Assembly (NCBI GenBank): GCA_031258625.1
Contig: JAIRMO010000167.1
Location: forward strand, 1-16,490
Length of the DNA stretch: 16,490 nt
Direction: 5' to 3'
Source: Spirochaetaceae bacterium
Lineage (GTDB): Bacteria > Spirochaetota > Spirochaetia > Treponematales > Breznakiellaceae
Part shown: in pieces, positions 7,492-13,597 of the stretch
Numbering within the stretch: position 1 is the first letter of the stretch
How the letters are laid out: each line of letters begins with the position of its first letter
Notes under the pieces: model-generated
Told to the model about the DNA's origin: nothing
The model's input: the letters and a program-made list of their open reading frames with translations, nothing else
The model's database searches: none
Translations under genes and position numbers: made by a program

Positions 7492-8409
7492 ATGAGATTA
7501 TTAACCCGATCTGATTTTGACGGTTTAGCTTGTGGGGCCCTTTTGGCATATCTGGGCCTGGTGGACGAGTGGAAATTTGTACACCCCAAGGACATACAGG
7601 ACGGCCTCGTGGAAGCAACGGATAATGATATCCTTGCCAATATTCCCTATATCAAGGGCTGTAAACTCTGGTTCGATCATCATTCCAGTGAATCGGAGCG
7701 GTTGGAAAAGGGGCTCAATTTTGAAGGTGATTCCCGGCCTGCCCCGAGCTGCGCCCGGATCATCTACGACTACTATGGCGGTGAGGCAAAACTCGGCCGT
7801 TTTGTCCCCATGCTTGAATATGTAGACAAGGTTGATTCCGGCAGCCTTACGGAGGATGAAATAATCCATCCCCAAAACTGGATTTTGCTTGGATTTATCA
7901 TGGATCCCCGTACCGGGCTCGGCCGGTTCAGAAATTTTACCATCAGCAATTACGATTTGATGAAAAAACTGGCCCTGGCTTGTGTGGATAAAACCATTGA
8001 TGAACTGTTGGCCCTCCCCGACGTAAAAGAGCGGCTGGACATCTATTTTCAACAGGAGCCCTTTTTTCTGGATATGCTTAAAAAATACACCCGGATCGAC
8101 GATACGGTTATTATTACCGATTTACGGGGGGTCGATCCCATCTACGCGGGGAACCGGTTCCTCATTTATACCCTTTTCCCCAAACAGAATATTTCCGTTT
8201 GGGTTATCGACGGCAGAAATAAAGAAAATTGTGTTATCACCGCCGGATATAGTATCCTGAACAGAACCGCCACGGCAGATGTGGGGTCCTGCCTGTTAAA
8301 ATATGGCGGCGGCGGCCACCGCCAGGCGGGAACCTGCCAGGTCGCCTATTCCAAGGCCGACGGGATTATTCAAGAGATCATCGCGCGATTGAAAGGTCCG
8401 GGACGGTAG
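7492..8409 (+). CDS. DHH/DHHA1 family phosphoesterase
   Basis: A 305-residue cytoplasmic phosphoesterase of the DHH superfamily, whose bacterial members (NrnA, RecJ, GdpP and others) use Mn2+ to hydrolyse short oligonucleotides, pAp or cyclic dinucleotide products. Metal-binding motifs are intact: SDFDG (D8, D10), FDHHSS (D62-H63-H64), and EYVDKVDSG (D112, D115). The DHHA1 substrate-binding motif GGGGHRQAGTC is at 272-282. It has no membrane, PAS or CBS part, so it is a stand-alone enzyme of NrnA-like size. The start is secure: TAAGGAGG (7478-7485) lies 6 bases before the ATG. It is a single-gene unit with its own promoter and ends 6 bases from the stop of the convergent cyclase gene. Which substrate it uses (nanoRNA, pAp or a linear dinucleotide) cannot be told from the sequence. 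Confidence 0.9.
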   Translation: MRLLTRSDFDGLACGALLAYLGLVDEWKFVHPKDIQDGLVEATDNDILANIPYIKGCKLWFDHHSSESERLEKGLNFEGDSRPAPSCARIIYDYYGGEAKLGRFVPMLEYVDKVDSGSLTEDEIIHPQNWILLGFIMDPRTGLGRFRNFTISNYDLMKKLALACVDKTIDELLALPDVKERLDIYFQQEPFFLDMLKKYTRIDDTVIITDLRGVDPIYAGNRFLIYTLFPKQNISVWVIDGRNKENCVITAGYSILNRTATADVGSCLLKYGGGGHRQAGTCQVAYSKADGIIQEIIARLKGPGR

Positions 8410-8415
8410 TCCCCC

Positions 8416-10593
8416 CTACTTGGAAGCGGCCTGCCAAAACCCCTTCCATGCTTCGGGGTTTTTCAGGTAATACCGGCACTGTTCGGCGTAAAAAAAGGCC
8501 GGTTTGTCCTGTTCGATCAGGGCCTCAAAAAGGGGCAGGGCGGCGCTGAAGTTCCCCTGGTAGAACAGATCCCGGGCCGCGTCAAAGTCCCGGAGGATAG
8601 GCTCCTTCTCCCGGAAAACCGCTTCGGGCATGGGTTCGTAGACCGTAACCGCTTCTTTTTTGCCCACCACCGCCACCTGGGCGAGCCGACGGCCGTAAAA
8701 GGCCCCGCTTCGTACCGCGTGGTTAAAGGTGGTTTCGGTACACATCAGGTAGGTGCCGAACTGTTTGTTGAGCCCTTCCAACCGGGCGGCGAGGTTTACC
8801 GCGTCCCCCAGCATGGTATAATCAAACCGTTTGGTGGAACCCATGTTGCCCACCACCGCATACCCCGTATTCAGCCCGATCCGGGTAAGCAGGCGGCAGC
8901 CGTATTTTTCATCAAAAAAATCCTGCCGTTCCGCCAGCTTTTGCTGACAGGCCATGGACGCCGAGAGAGCCCGGGCGGCGTGATCCTCAAAGTTCAGGGG
9001 GGCGTTCCAGAAAGCGATGATGGCGTCCCCCTCATACTTATCGATGGTTCCCCCGGAATCGAGGATCGTATCGGTCATAAAAGAAAGATAATCGTTTAAA
9101 AGTTCGGTAAGCTGGGTGGGATCGAGCTTTTCCGAAATAGTGGTAAACCCCTGGACATCGGAGAAAAAGATGCTGATCTCCCGGCGCTCACCCCCCAAAC
9201 TCAGAAGGCCCGGATTTACCAGGAGCTGTTCGATCACCGTGGGGCTCAGGTACTGGCTGAAAGCGGATTTGATAAACCGCTTCTGGCTCCCCTCGGTGGC
9301 GTAGTTGTACAGGGTTGCCGTAAGAAAAGCGGCCAGAATCCCCGTCAGGGGGGCAACCAGGGGGACCCAGTAGCCCCGGACAAAGGCGAAAAAACTGACG
9401 GCAATGATCCCCCCCAGGGCCAGGATCGTCCCCCCCACGGACAGGGGAATCCGGCCGGAATAAGACACCCCCAGGGTAACCAGGATAATCATGCCGGCGA
9501 GGATCAGGATGTTCAGCCATTGGGGGATCTCACGGATGAAATCCTGCCGGAGGATATTGTCCAGCATGGTAATATGTATCCCCATTCCGGGGTACACCGA
9601 AGAAATCGGAGTGGTACAGATATCAAAAAGCCCCGGGGCATAATACCCAAAAAACACGTATTTACCGGAGAAATCCTCCGGGACGGGGTATTCCTCCGGG
9701 GGCAGGGGGACCCCCCGGCGATAGGCCTCGGCGCTTTTGAGGATCTGCCAGGCGCTGTAGGGAATATACCGGTCGATGCTGCCCCGGAAACGGAGCAGGG
9801 TACGGCCGTTTTTATCCACCGGAATGGTATAATCGCCCCATTCAATGGCCTTGTTTTTGGGGTTATAGGAAATATCCCGGCCCGCCCCGGCGGCTAAAAG
9901 GGATGCCGCGGAAAGCCCCGGTACCGCCTTGCCGTCAAAGATGGTAAACAGATCCGCCCGGCGGAAAATATCATCCGAATCGGCGGAACCGGTCATGTAA
10001 CCCACCGCTCCGGCGGCGTCCAGGAGCCCTTTTATGGGGAATTGGGCGCCTATCCGGGTTTCCGGGGTTTCTTCTTCCAGGATGCTGAACCGGGCTAAAA
10101 AATCCTCAAAATTGACGGGATTAAAAAGGGGCTTGTTTATATCCCCGGGCCAGGTAAAGCTGCTCCCCGATTGGACGCTAAAAAAAACGGTTTGTACGGC
10201 CTTGCCAAAATCCCCCTCCGCCCGGATAAAAGCCCCGTCATCTTCCGGGCCATAAACCGAGGGCTCGGAAAAAATGACGTCAAAGGCCACGGAACCGGCC
10301 CCGGCAATGTTCATGTAATCCAGTAACTCCCCGTAGGCTTGCCGGGGCCAGGGCCATCCCCATCCCTTTTCCCGCTGCGCCCAATCTATACTGGCCTGAT
10401 CCAACAGGATGACCACAATATCGTCGGCGGGCCGGCCGGATTGGGCGGACAGGCGGATCCTCAAATCATAGGTTTTGTATTCAGGATAATCAAATAATCC
10501 AAAAAATTGAAACAAAAACACCACGAGAAAAACCGAAAGGATTATAAAAACCACGGCTACAGGTTTTGAGTTTTTTTTTGAACCCCGTTTCAC
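8416..10593 (-). CDS. CHASE2-domain class III adenylate cyclase
   Basis: A 725-residue membrane receptor cyclase that should convert ATP to cAMP. Layout: TM helix about 12-34; extracytoplasmic CHASE2 sensor about 38-355 (including VAFDVIFSEP and the GKYVFFGYYAPG strand); three TM helices about 357-430; class III cyclase domain about 471-655; C-terminal TPR-like helices about 670-720. All six expected catalytic positions are present: metal-binding D479 (FFSDVQGF) and D523 (EGDAIIAF), adenine-selecting K519 and T593 (DYTMLGD), and N600 and R604 (VNLAARLE). The K/T pair favours ATP over GTP. Start is GTG at 10593 with GGAAGGGGG about 5 bases upstream. It is the last gene of the SH3b - M48 - cyclase operon, 35 bases after the protease stop. 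What CHASE2 senses is unknown; envelope state is a reasonable inference from the partners. Confidence 0.94.
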   Translation of the reverse strand: MKRGSKKNSKPVAVVFIILSVFLVVFLFQFFGLFDYPEYKTYDLRIRLSAQSGRPADDIVVILLDQASIDWAQREKGWGWPWPRQAYGELLDYMNIAGAGSVAFDVIFSEPSVYGPEDDGAFIRAEGDFGKAVQTVFFSVQSGSSFTWPGDINKPLFNPVNFEDFLARFSILEEETPETRIGAQFPIKGLLDAAGAVGYMTGSADSDDIFRRADLFTIFDGKAVPGLSAASLLAAGAGRDISYNPKNKAIEWGDYTIPVDKNGRTLLRFRGSIDRYIPYSAWQILKSAEAYRRGVPLPPEEYPVPEDFSGKYVFFGYYAPGLFDICTTPISSVYPGMGIHITMLDNILRQDFIREIPQWLNILILAGMIILVTLGVSYSGRIPLSVGGTILALGGIIAVSFFAFVRGYWVPLVAPLTGILAAFLTATLYNYATEGSQKRFIKSAFSQYLSPTVIEQLLVNPGLLSLGGERREISIFFSDVQGFTTISEKLDPTQLTELLNDYLSFMTDTILDSGGTIDKYEGDAIIAFWNAPLNFEDHAARALSASMACQQKLAERQDFFDEKYGCRLLTRIGLNTGYAVVGNMGSTKRFDYTMLGDAVNLAARLEGLNKQFGTYLMCTETTFNHAVRSGAFYGRRLAQVAVVGKKEAVTVYEPMPEAVFREKEPILRDFDAARDLFYQGNFSAALPLFEALIEQDKPAFFYAEQCRYYLKNPEAWKGFWQAASK

Positions 10594-10628
10594 GATTCCC
10601 CCTTCCGGTGTTTTTGCCTGACCGCCCC

Positions 10629-11549
10629 CTACCGTACCGAACGGTAACGGCGCGCCCGGTACTGACGGGTATCCGGCACCCGGTAATCATTCACCGTTTG
10701 CCCGGCATTGTTTATCCGCTGGGCCGGCGCCGGATGGGTTTTGTTGAACCCCCCGGGGTGTTTCGGCTGGTTTTGTTCCAGGGATTGCAGCATTTCGATA
10801 AGGCTCGAAGGGGTATATCCCGCGGAAGCCAAAAGGCCCAGGGCCAGGCTGTCGGCCTCGAATTCCTGGGTTTGGGAATAACCGTTATTGACCAGGGTGG
10901 TTACGATGTTCCCAACGGACTCGTCAAAAACATTGGTGAGTTCCTGCAGGTCGAGGTATTGTCCCGCGACATTGGCGGCGGAATTCCCGGTTATCATTAT
11001 CGCCTGGGTGATACGGCTGGTTTTTATGGCCTTGATACTGTGCTGTAACTGGATATGGGCTATCTCGTGGGCAATGACCGCGGCCAGGGCATCTTCGGAA
11101 TTGGCGCACCCGATAAGTCCCCGGGTTACAAAAATATGTCCCCCGGAAGTGGCAAAGGCGTTTATTTCATCGCTGTCCAGGATAAGGACGTGATACCCGT
11201 TAAATATTTCCGGCTTAGGGGAATTGATCACGATGGCGGCGCAAATTTTGTTAAGATAGCCGGTTAACGCGGCGTTTCCGGTGTAAACCCGGTAATTATT
11301 CAGCAAATTGGCCCCTACCGCCCTGCCGATATAATATTCCTGCTCCGGGGTGATTTCCGCGGCGGCCCGGGCAATGGCGCTGCTGGATTGGGCAATGGAA
11401 TTGGCGGTATTTTCATCGATCACCCCTATGCTGCCGGCAACCTGGGCGCCCACACCGGCAACGGATGCCACCGTTTCACAGGACATAAGCCCGAAAAAGA
11501 AGGGGGCGGTCATACATACCGCAAAGGAAAGGCGTAAAAATCGTTTCAT
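10629..11549 (-). CDS. M48 family zinc metalloprotease lipoprotein
   Basis: A 306-residue periplasmic M48 peptidase related to BepA/LoiP, which degrade or help fold outer-membrane and envelope proteins. The signal peptide ends in lipobox LMSC (Cys24), so the mature protein is lipid-anchored. The zinc site is complete: HEIAH (161-165), with the third ligand E231 in QEFEADSLAL, and the conserved THPAPAQR (H272) that closes the active site in M48C enzymes. No TPR domain follows, so it resembles LoiP/YcaL more than BepA. The C-terminus is basic (YRARRYRSVR). The ATG follows the SH3b gene stop by only 2 bases, with GGGGGA inside the end of that gene as ribosome site, which implies strict co-expression. 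The short helix-rich segment before residue 70 is probably a linker. Confidence 0.93.
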   Translation of the reverse strand: MKRFLRLSFAVCMTAPFFFGLMSCETVASVAGVGAQVAGSIGVIDENTANSIAQSSSAIARAAAEITPEQEYYIGRAVGANLLNNYRVYTGNAALTGYLNKICAAIVINSPKPEIFNGYHVLILDSDEINAFATSGGHIFVTRGLIGCANSEDALAAVIAHEIAHIQLQHSIKAIKTSRITQAIMITGNSAANVAGQYLDLQELTNVFDESVGNIVTTLVNNGYSQTQEFEADSLALGLLASAGYTPSSLIEMLQSLEQNQPKHPGGFNKTHPAPAQRINNAGQTVNDYRVPDTRQYRARRYRSVR

Positions 11550-11551
11550 GT

Positions 11552-12022
11552 TTATTCCCCCGTTACCAAACGACCTTCTTCAAGGAAAGCGTATAAATCG
11601 TCTTCGGAGATCTCCAGGGCTTCCATGGCGTTTACGGCTGAATAATCCAGGCCGCTCCCGTCCTGATAGGATTTTTCAACCTCCTCGTTAAAGCCCTTTC
11701 CCGCCAGGGCTAATTCATTGGCGGAAGTCGAAGTCGAACCGCTCCCGGCGGTGATGCGCCGGGAACTGAGTCCCGCGGACTTCATCCAACCGCTTATGGA
11801 GCGGGAGGCGGAACGGATCTCCACCCAGGCGCCCTGTTCCCGCAGGACCGTAACCGGATCTCCATAGGCCAAGGCACCCCGGCTCCTGGCAAAAAAACCC
11901 GTGGAAGATTTAATCTGGGCTGTTTTTGTCGAAATATACATGGTTTTACCCACTAAAGCCTGCCCAAACGCTCCGGTTATTGCCAATAAACCAACAACCC
12001 AGAAAACAGAGAATCGTTTCAT
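11552..12022 (-). CDS. Exported bacterial SH3 (SH3b) domain protein
   Basis: A 156-residue secreted protein and first gene of the three-gene operon. I use the ATG at 12022, preceded by CAGGGG with 7 bases of spacing; an in-frame TTG at 12046 has no ribosome site and would place extra residues before the signal peptide. The signal peptide is about 1-20 (likely cut AFG-Q). Residues 29-84 read as an SH3b module (VTVLREQGAWVEIR, then ISGWMKSAGL), a fold that usually binds peptidoglycan or peptides. A short Ser/Thr-rich linker (92-101) leads to an acidic, helical C-terminus ending in ISEDDLYAFLEEGRL. Co-translation with the M48 lipoprotein suggests it is an adaptor or cell-wall anchor for that protease; this is inference. 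The C-terminal part matches nothing I recognise. Confidence 0.82.
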   Translation of the reverse strand: MKRFSVFWVVGLLAITGAFGQALVGKTMYISTKTAQIKSSTGFFARSRGALAYGDPVTVLREQGAWVEIRSASRSISGWMKSAGLSSRRITAGSGSTSTSANELALAGKGFNEEVEKSYQDGSGLDYSAVNAMEALEISEDDLYAFLEEGRLVTGE

Positions 12023-12041
12023 ACTATACCCCTGGGGTTTT

Positions 12042-12062
12042 CCCAAAACGTCAGTTTTTGGG
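12042..12062. other. Small hairpin in the divergent SH3b/ATL intergenic region
   Basis: CCCAAAA (12042-12048) pairs with TTTTGGG (12056-12062) around a 7-base loop, 20 bases upstream of the SH3b start. In the operon's transcript it would lie in the 5' leader, just ahead of the ribosome site. It could equally be part of a protein-binding dyad. Confidence 0.3.
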
Positions 12063-12085
12063 CGAACACCCTAAAAAACGGTCGT

Positions 12086-12106
12086 TTCACCATTTGACAC
12101 GGTGAA
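12086..12106. promoter_or_regulatory. Operator-like dyad over the ATL -35 box
   Basis: TTCACC (12086-12091) and GGTGAA (12101-12106) form a perfect 6+6 dyad with 9 bases between, centred at 12096 inside the TTGACA hexamer. This geometry is typical of a repressor site that blocks RNA polymerase. The regulator is unknown and no repressor gene is adjacent. Confidence 0.45.
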
Positions 12107-12122
12107 CCTCTTCTTCTATTAT
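12094..12122 (+). promoter_or_regulatory. Near-consensus sigma-70 promoter of the ATL gene
   Basis: A perfect -35 TTGACA (12094-12099) is followed after exactly 17 bases by TATTAT (12117-12122, 5 of 6). The expected start point, near 12129, leaves only about 5 bases before the ATG at 12134, and there is no ribosome site, so the mRNA should be leaderless. Confidence 0.75.
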
Positions 12123-12133
12123 TCTATAAAATC

Positions 12134-12553
12134 ATGACTGAATCAACCCTTCATATTATACGGGCTGTCAGGGCGATACCCAAGGGCAAGGTTTCAAGTT
12201 ACCGGGATATCGCGATCCGGGCGGGCCTTTACAACGGGGCCCGTCAGGTGGTCCGGGTACTCCATGCCCTGTCCCGTTCCCAGGACCTGCCCTGGCACCG
12301 CGTCATCCGGGCCGACGGCCGCGTCGCCCTGCCCGAAGGGGGCGGCCGGGAGCAACAAATCGCCCTGCTCCGGTCGGAAGGGGTGGAGGTCAGCGACGGG
12401 GGAAGGGTCAACCTGGCCCACCAGTGGGCTTTATGCCCCCGCGGCCCTTCGACCTTTGCCGTCACTGCGGCCTTTACCGGGCCTACGCCATGCGGCATTG
12501 GTTCATCAACACGCTTACGCGTGCGGTTATCGGGCGGGAGCGGGACGGATTAA
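12134..12553 (+). CDS. atl: Alkyltransferase-like protein (ATL), MGMT DNA-binding-domain family
   Basis: A 139-residue homologue of the DNA-binding domain of O6-alkylguanine-DNA alkyltransferase. The methyl-acceptor motif PCHR reads PWHR here (Trp54 for Cys), the hallmark of ATL proteins such as YbaZ and Atl1, which bind O6-alkylguanine, flip it and hand it to nucleotide-excision repair instead of reversing it. The Arg finger equivalent is R37 in NGARQVV, and the AIPKGKVSSYRDIA helix start is typical. Known ATLs end near VNLAHQWAL (residue 100); the last 39 residues are an unmatched tail rich in Gly, Ser, Thr and Arg, and another frame over the same bases looks more protein-like, so the true end may differ. 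The gene is alone, probably leaderless, and divergent from the SH3b operon. Identity is firm; the C-terminus is not. Confidence 0.88.
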   Translation: MTESTLHIIRAVRAIPKGKVSSYRDIAIRAGLYNGARQVVRVLHALSRSQDLPWHRVIRADGRVALPEGGGREQQIALLRSEGVEVSDGGRVNLAHQWALCPRGPSTFAVTAAFTGPTPCGIGSSTRLRVRLSGGSGTD

Positions 12554-12738
12554 GGAAGGGCCGCGCCCCGCCCGGCAAAAGCCCGCGAAACATTGAGCGG
12601 GGAAACCCAAAACAGGCGGCATTTCCCCCGCGAAGCGGGTTCTTTAGGCCCAGGAAAGGCCCCGGTGACGGAAAAGGCATCAGGCCGCCTTCGCCCGCCG
12701 GTGGGGGTTCTAGGCCCCCGGTAATCAAAGAGGAATGA
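12433..12738 (+). CDS. Possible small CxxC protein or displaced ATL tail in an overlapping frame
   Basis: From the ATG at 12433 a 101-codon frame runs past the ATL stop. Its first 45 residues look like protein (RPFDLCRHCGLYRAYAMRHW, then INTLTRAVIGRER) with a CxxC pair. Over 12433-12540, 29 of 36 codons in this frame end in G or C, against 23 of 36 in the ATL frame. After about residue 45 the translation becomes Gly/Pro/Arg-rich and looks non-coding. It may be a separate small gene, the remains of one, or evidence of a frameshift at the end of the ATL gene. No clear ribosome site precedes it, and I recognise no family. Confidence 0.3.
   Translation: MPPRPFDLCRHCGLYRAYAMRHWFINTLTRAVIGRERDGLRKGRAPPGKSPRNIERGNPKQAAFPPRSGFFRPRKGPGDGKGIRPPSPAGGGSRPPVIKEE
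12627..12645 (+). terminator. Candidate terminator downstream of the ATL gene
   Basis: CCCGC (12627-12631) pairs with GCGGG (12635-12639) around a GAA loop, followed by TTCTTT (12640-12645). The stem is short but GC-only and has a T-rich tail in the direction of the ATL transcript, 73 bases after its stop. Confidence 0.4.
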
Positions 12739-12790
12739 AAAATGAATGGGGAACCGGCGCTTCCTCATTCTTCATTATACATTCTTCATT
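12733..12790. repeat. CATT-type heptamer repeats
   Basis: At 12766-12790 the 11-mer CATTCTTCATT occurs twice, separated by ATA; the stretch reads as successive heptamers CATTCTT, CATTATA, CATTCTT, CATTTTT. Upstream, around 12733-12748, the complementary pattern (GAATGAAAAATGAATG) lies in inverted orientation, with GGAA/TTCC between. This is a degenerate short-tandem-repeat patch of the kind found dispersed in some bacterial intergenic regions. Confidence 0.55.
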
Positions 12791-12795
12791 TTTAT

Positions 12796-12917
12796 TTCAG
12801 ACTGCGCAAAAACTCAAAAAATCGAAATGACAACGCTATATATAGTGGTGTAATGCCGCATAAAGAATCAAACAACACGATATGTGCAAAAGACAATGAG
12901 TTTTTGCGCAGTCTGAA
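12796..12917. mobile_element. MITE-like element with 21-bp perfect inverted ends
   Basis: Bases 12796-12816 (core CAGACTGCGCAAAAACTCA) are exactly complementary to 12897-12917, enclosing 80 bp of AT-rich sequence with no credible ORF. Total size about 122 bp. Perfect 21-bp ends around a non-coding centre are the structure of a miniature inverted-repeat element, or of a very long hairpin. I see no clear target-site duplication and no transposase in the window, so mobility is inferred. Confidence 0.55.
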
Positions 12918-12951
12918 GGAGCAATGAACAATGGAAAAAGCGGCGTGGGGG

Positions 12952-12988
12952 GGCAAAAATAAGCGCTATAGGAACCCCTCTTTTTGCC
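12952..12988 (+). other. Stem-loop upstream of the 13011 gene
   Basis: GGCAAAAA (12952-12959) is complementary to TTTTTGCC (12981-12988) with a 21-base loop. It ends just before the AAAAAAGGAGG ribosome site of the next gene. It could be a 5' leader structure or a terminator for transcription arriving from the left. The rest of 12554-13010 holds no gene I can support. Confidence 0.3.
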
Positions 12989-13010
12989 GATAGTAAAAAA
13001 GGAGGTCTTT

Positions 13011-13529
13011 ATGGGTCCGGTAAAGGGGGGGTATATCCTCGTGTTGTTATGGTTAGGGTTGGTAGTACCGGTTTTTGCCGCGAACATTTCAGTTCTTGTT
13101 ATAGAAACAGGGGTTCGGGAGGGAGGGGCGGTTCATGAATCCTCGAATCTTTGGGAAACCGGCCTTTTGGACGCGTTTTTTGACGCGGGACATATCGTGA
13201 GTAACGCCCCTATTATGAGCATAACGATGAGCGTAACCAAGAGCCAAAGCAAAGAAATCCCCGATGAAGCCCGGGCAAATCTGGAAGAAGCCGTCCAGGG
13301 GGGGGCTGATTTTTTTATCCTGGTCCTCCTGGATTATCAGGGAGTAACCGCGGCCAATGCCCTCCAAATAAAACCCCAAGCGGTTTCTTTGCGGCTTTTT
13401 AGAACGAGGCCCTATAAATTTTTATATGAACAGGTTTATTCCGATGGGGCGCACACCCCGGGGAATGATGAATTGACCAAGGCGAAAGGGGCCGCCCGGT
13501 CGATACTCCCCCATTTAGGGGATAGATGA
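13011..13529 (+). CDS. Exported protein of unknown function, 172 residues
   Basis: I do not recognise this family. The ATG at 13011 has an excellent ribosome site (AAAAAAGGAGG, 12995-13005, 5 bases away), so I prefer it to an in-frame TTG at 12984. Residues 1-23 are a signal peptide (MGPVKGGY, hydrophobic core, likely cut VFA-ANI), making it periplasmic or surface-exposed. The mature part starts ISVLVIETGV, continues with a LWETGLLDAFFDAG helix, and has GADFFILVLLDYQG followed by a VSLRLFR strand. This alternating beta-alpha layout is reminiscent of the small CsgG/TolB-N-like exported domains, but no diagnostic residue supports that. The mature protein has no Cys and no visible metal site. 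It lies 68 bases ahead of the SPOR-protein gene in the same direction and is probably co-transcribed with it. Confidence 0.75.
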   Translation: MGPVKGGYILVLLWLGLVVPVFAANISVLVIETGVREGGAVHESSNLWETGLLDAFFDAGHIVSNAPIMSITMSVTKSQSKEIPDEARANLEEAVQGGADFFILVLLDYQGVTAANALQIKPQAVSLRLFRTRPYKFLYEQVYSDGAHTPGNDELTKAKGAARSILPHLGDR

Positions 13530-13597
13530 GCCAGGTTTACCCCCCAATGTACCGGTATGTTGAAAAAAGTCATTTTTAGAGGAAGGACAGGTAGGGT

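Noticed and set aside
12023..12046. TTG start at 12046 for the SH3b protein
   Set aside because: The ATG at 12022 has an AGGGG ribosome site and begins exactly at a signal peptide.
12510..12523. CACGC-TTAC-GCGTG hairpin as an ATL terminator
   Set aside because: It lies inside the coding frame, is followed by CGGTTATC rather than a T-run, and is short enough to be chance.
12483..12768. Overlapping ORFs on the minus strand downstream of ATL
   Set aside because: Gly/Pro/Arg-rich translations without start signals or domains, produced by GC-rich non-coding sequence.
12742..12927. 61-codon ORF on the plus strand
   Set aside because: It spans the heptamer patch and the whole inverted-repeat element, has no family resemblance, and part of it simply translates the two repeat arms.
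12916..12959. 12-codon ORF after AAGGAG at 12924
   Set aside because: Spacing between the ribosome-like motif and ATG is only 2 bases, and the ORF overlaps the repeat arm and the following hairpin.
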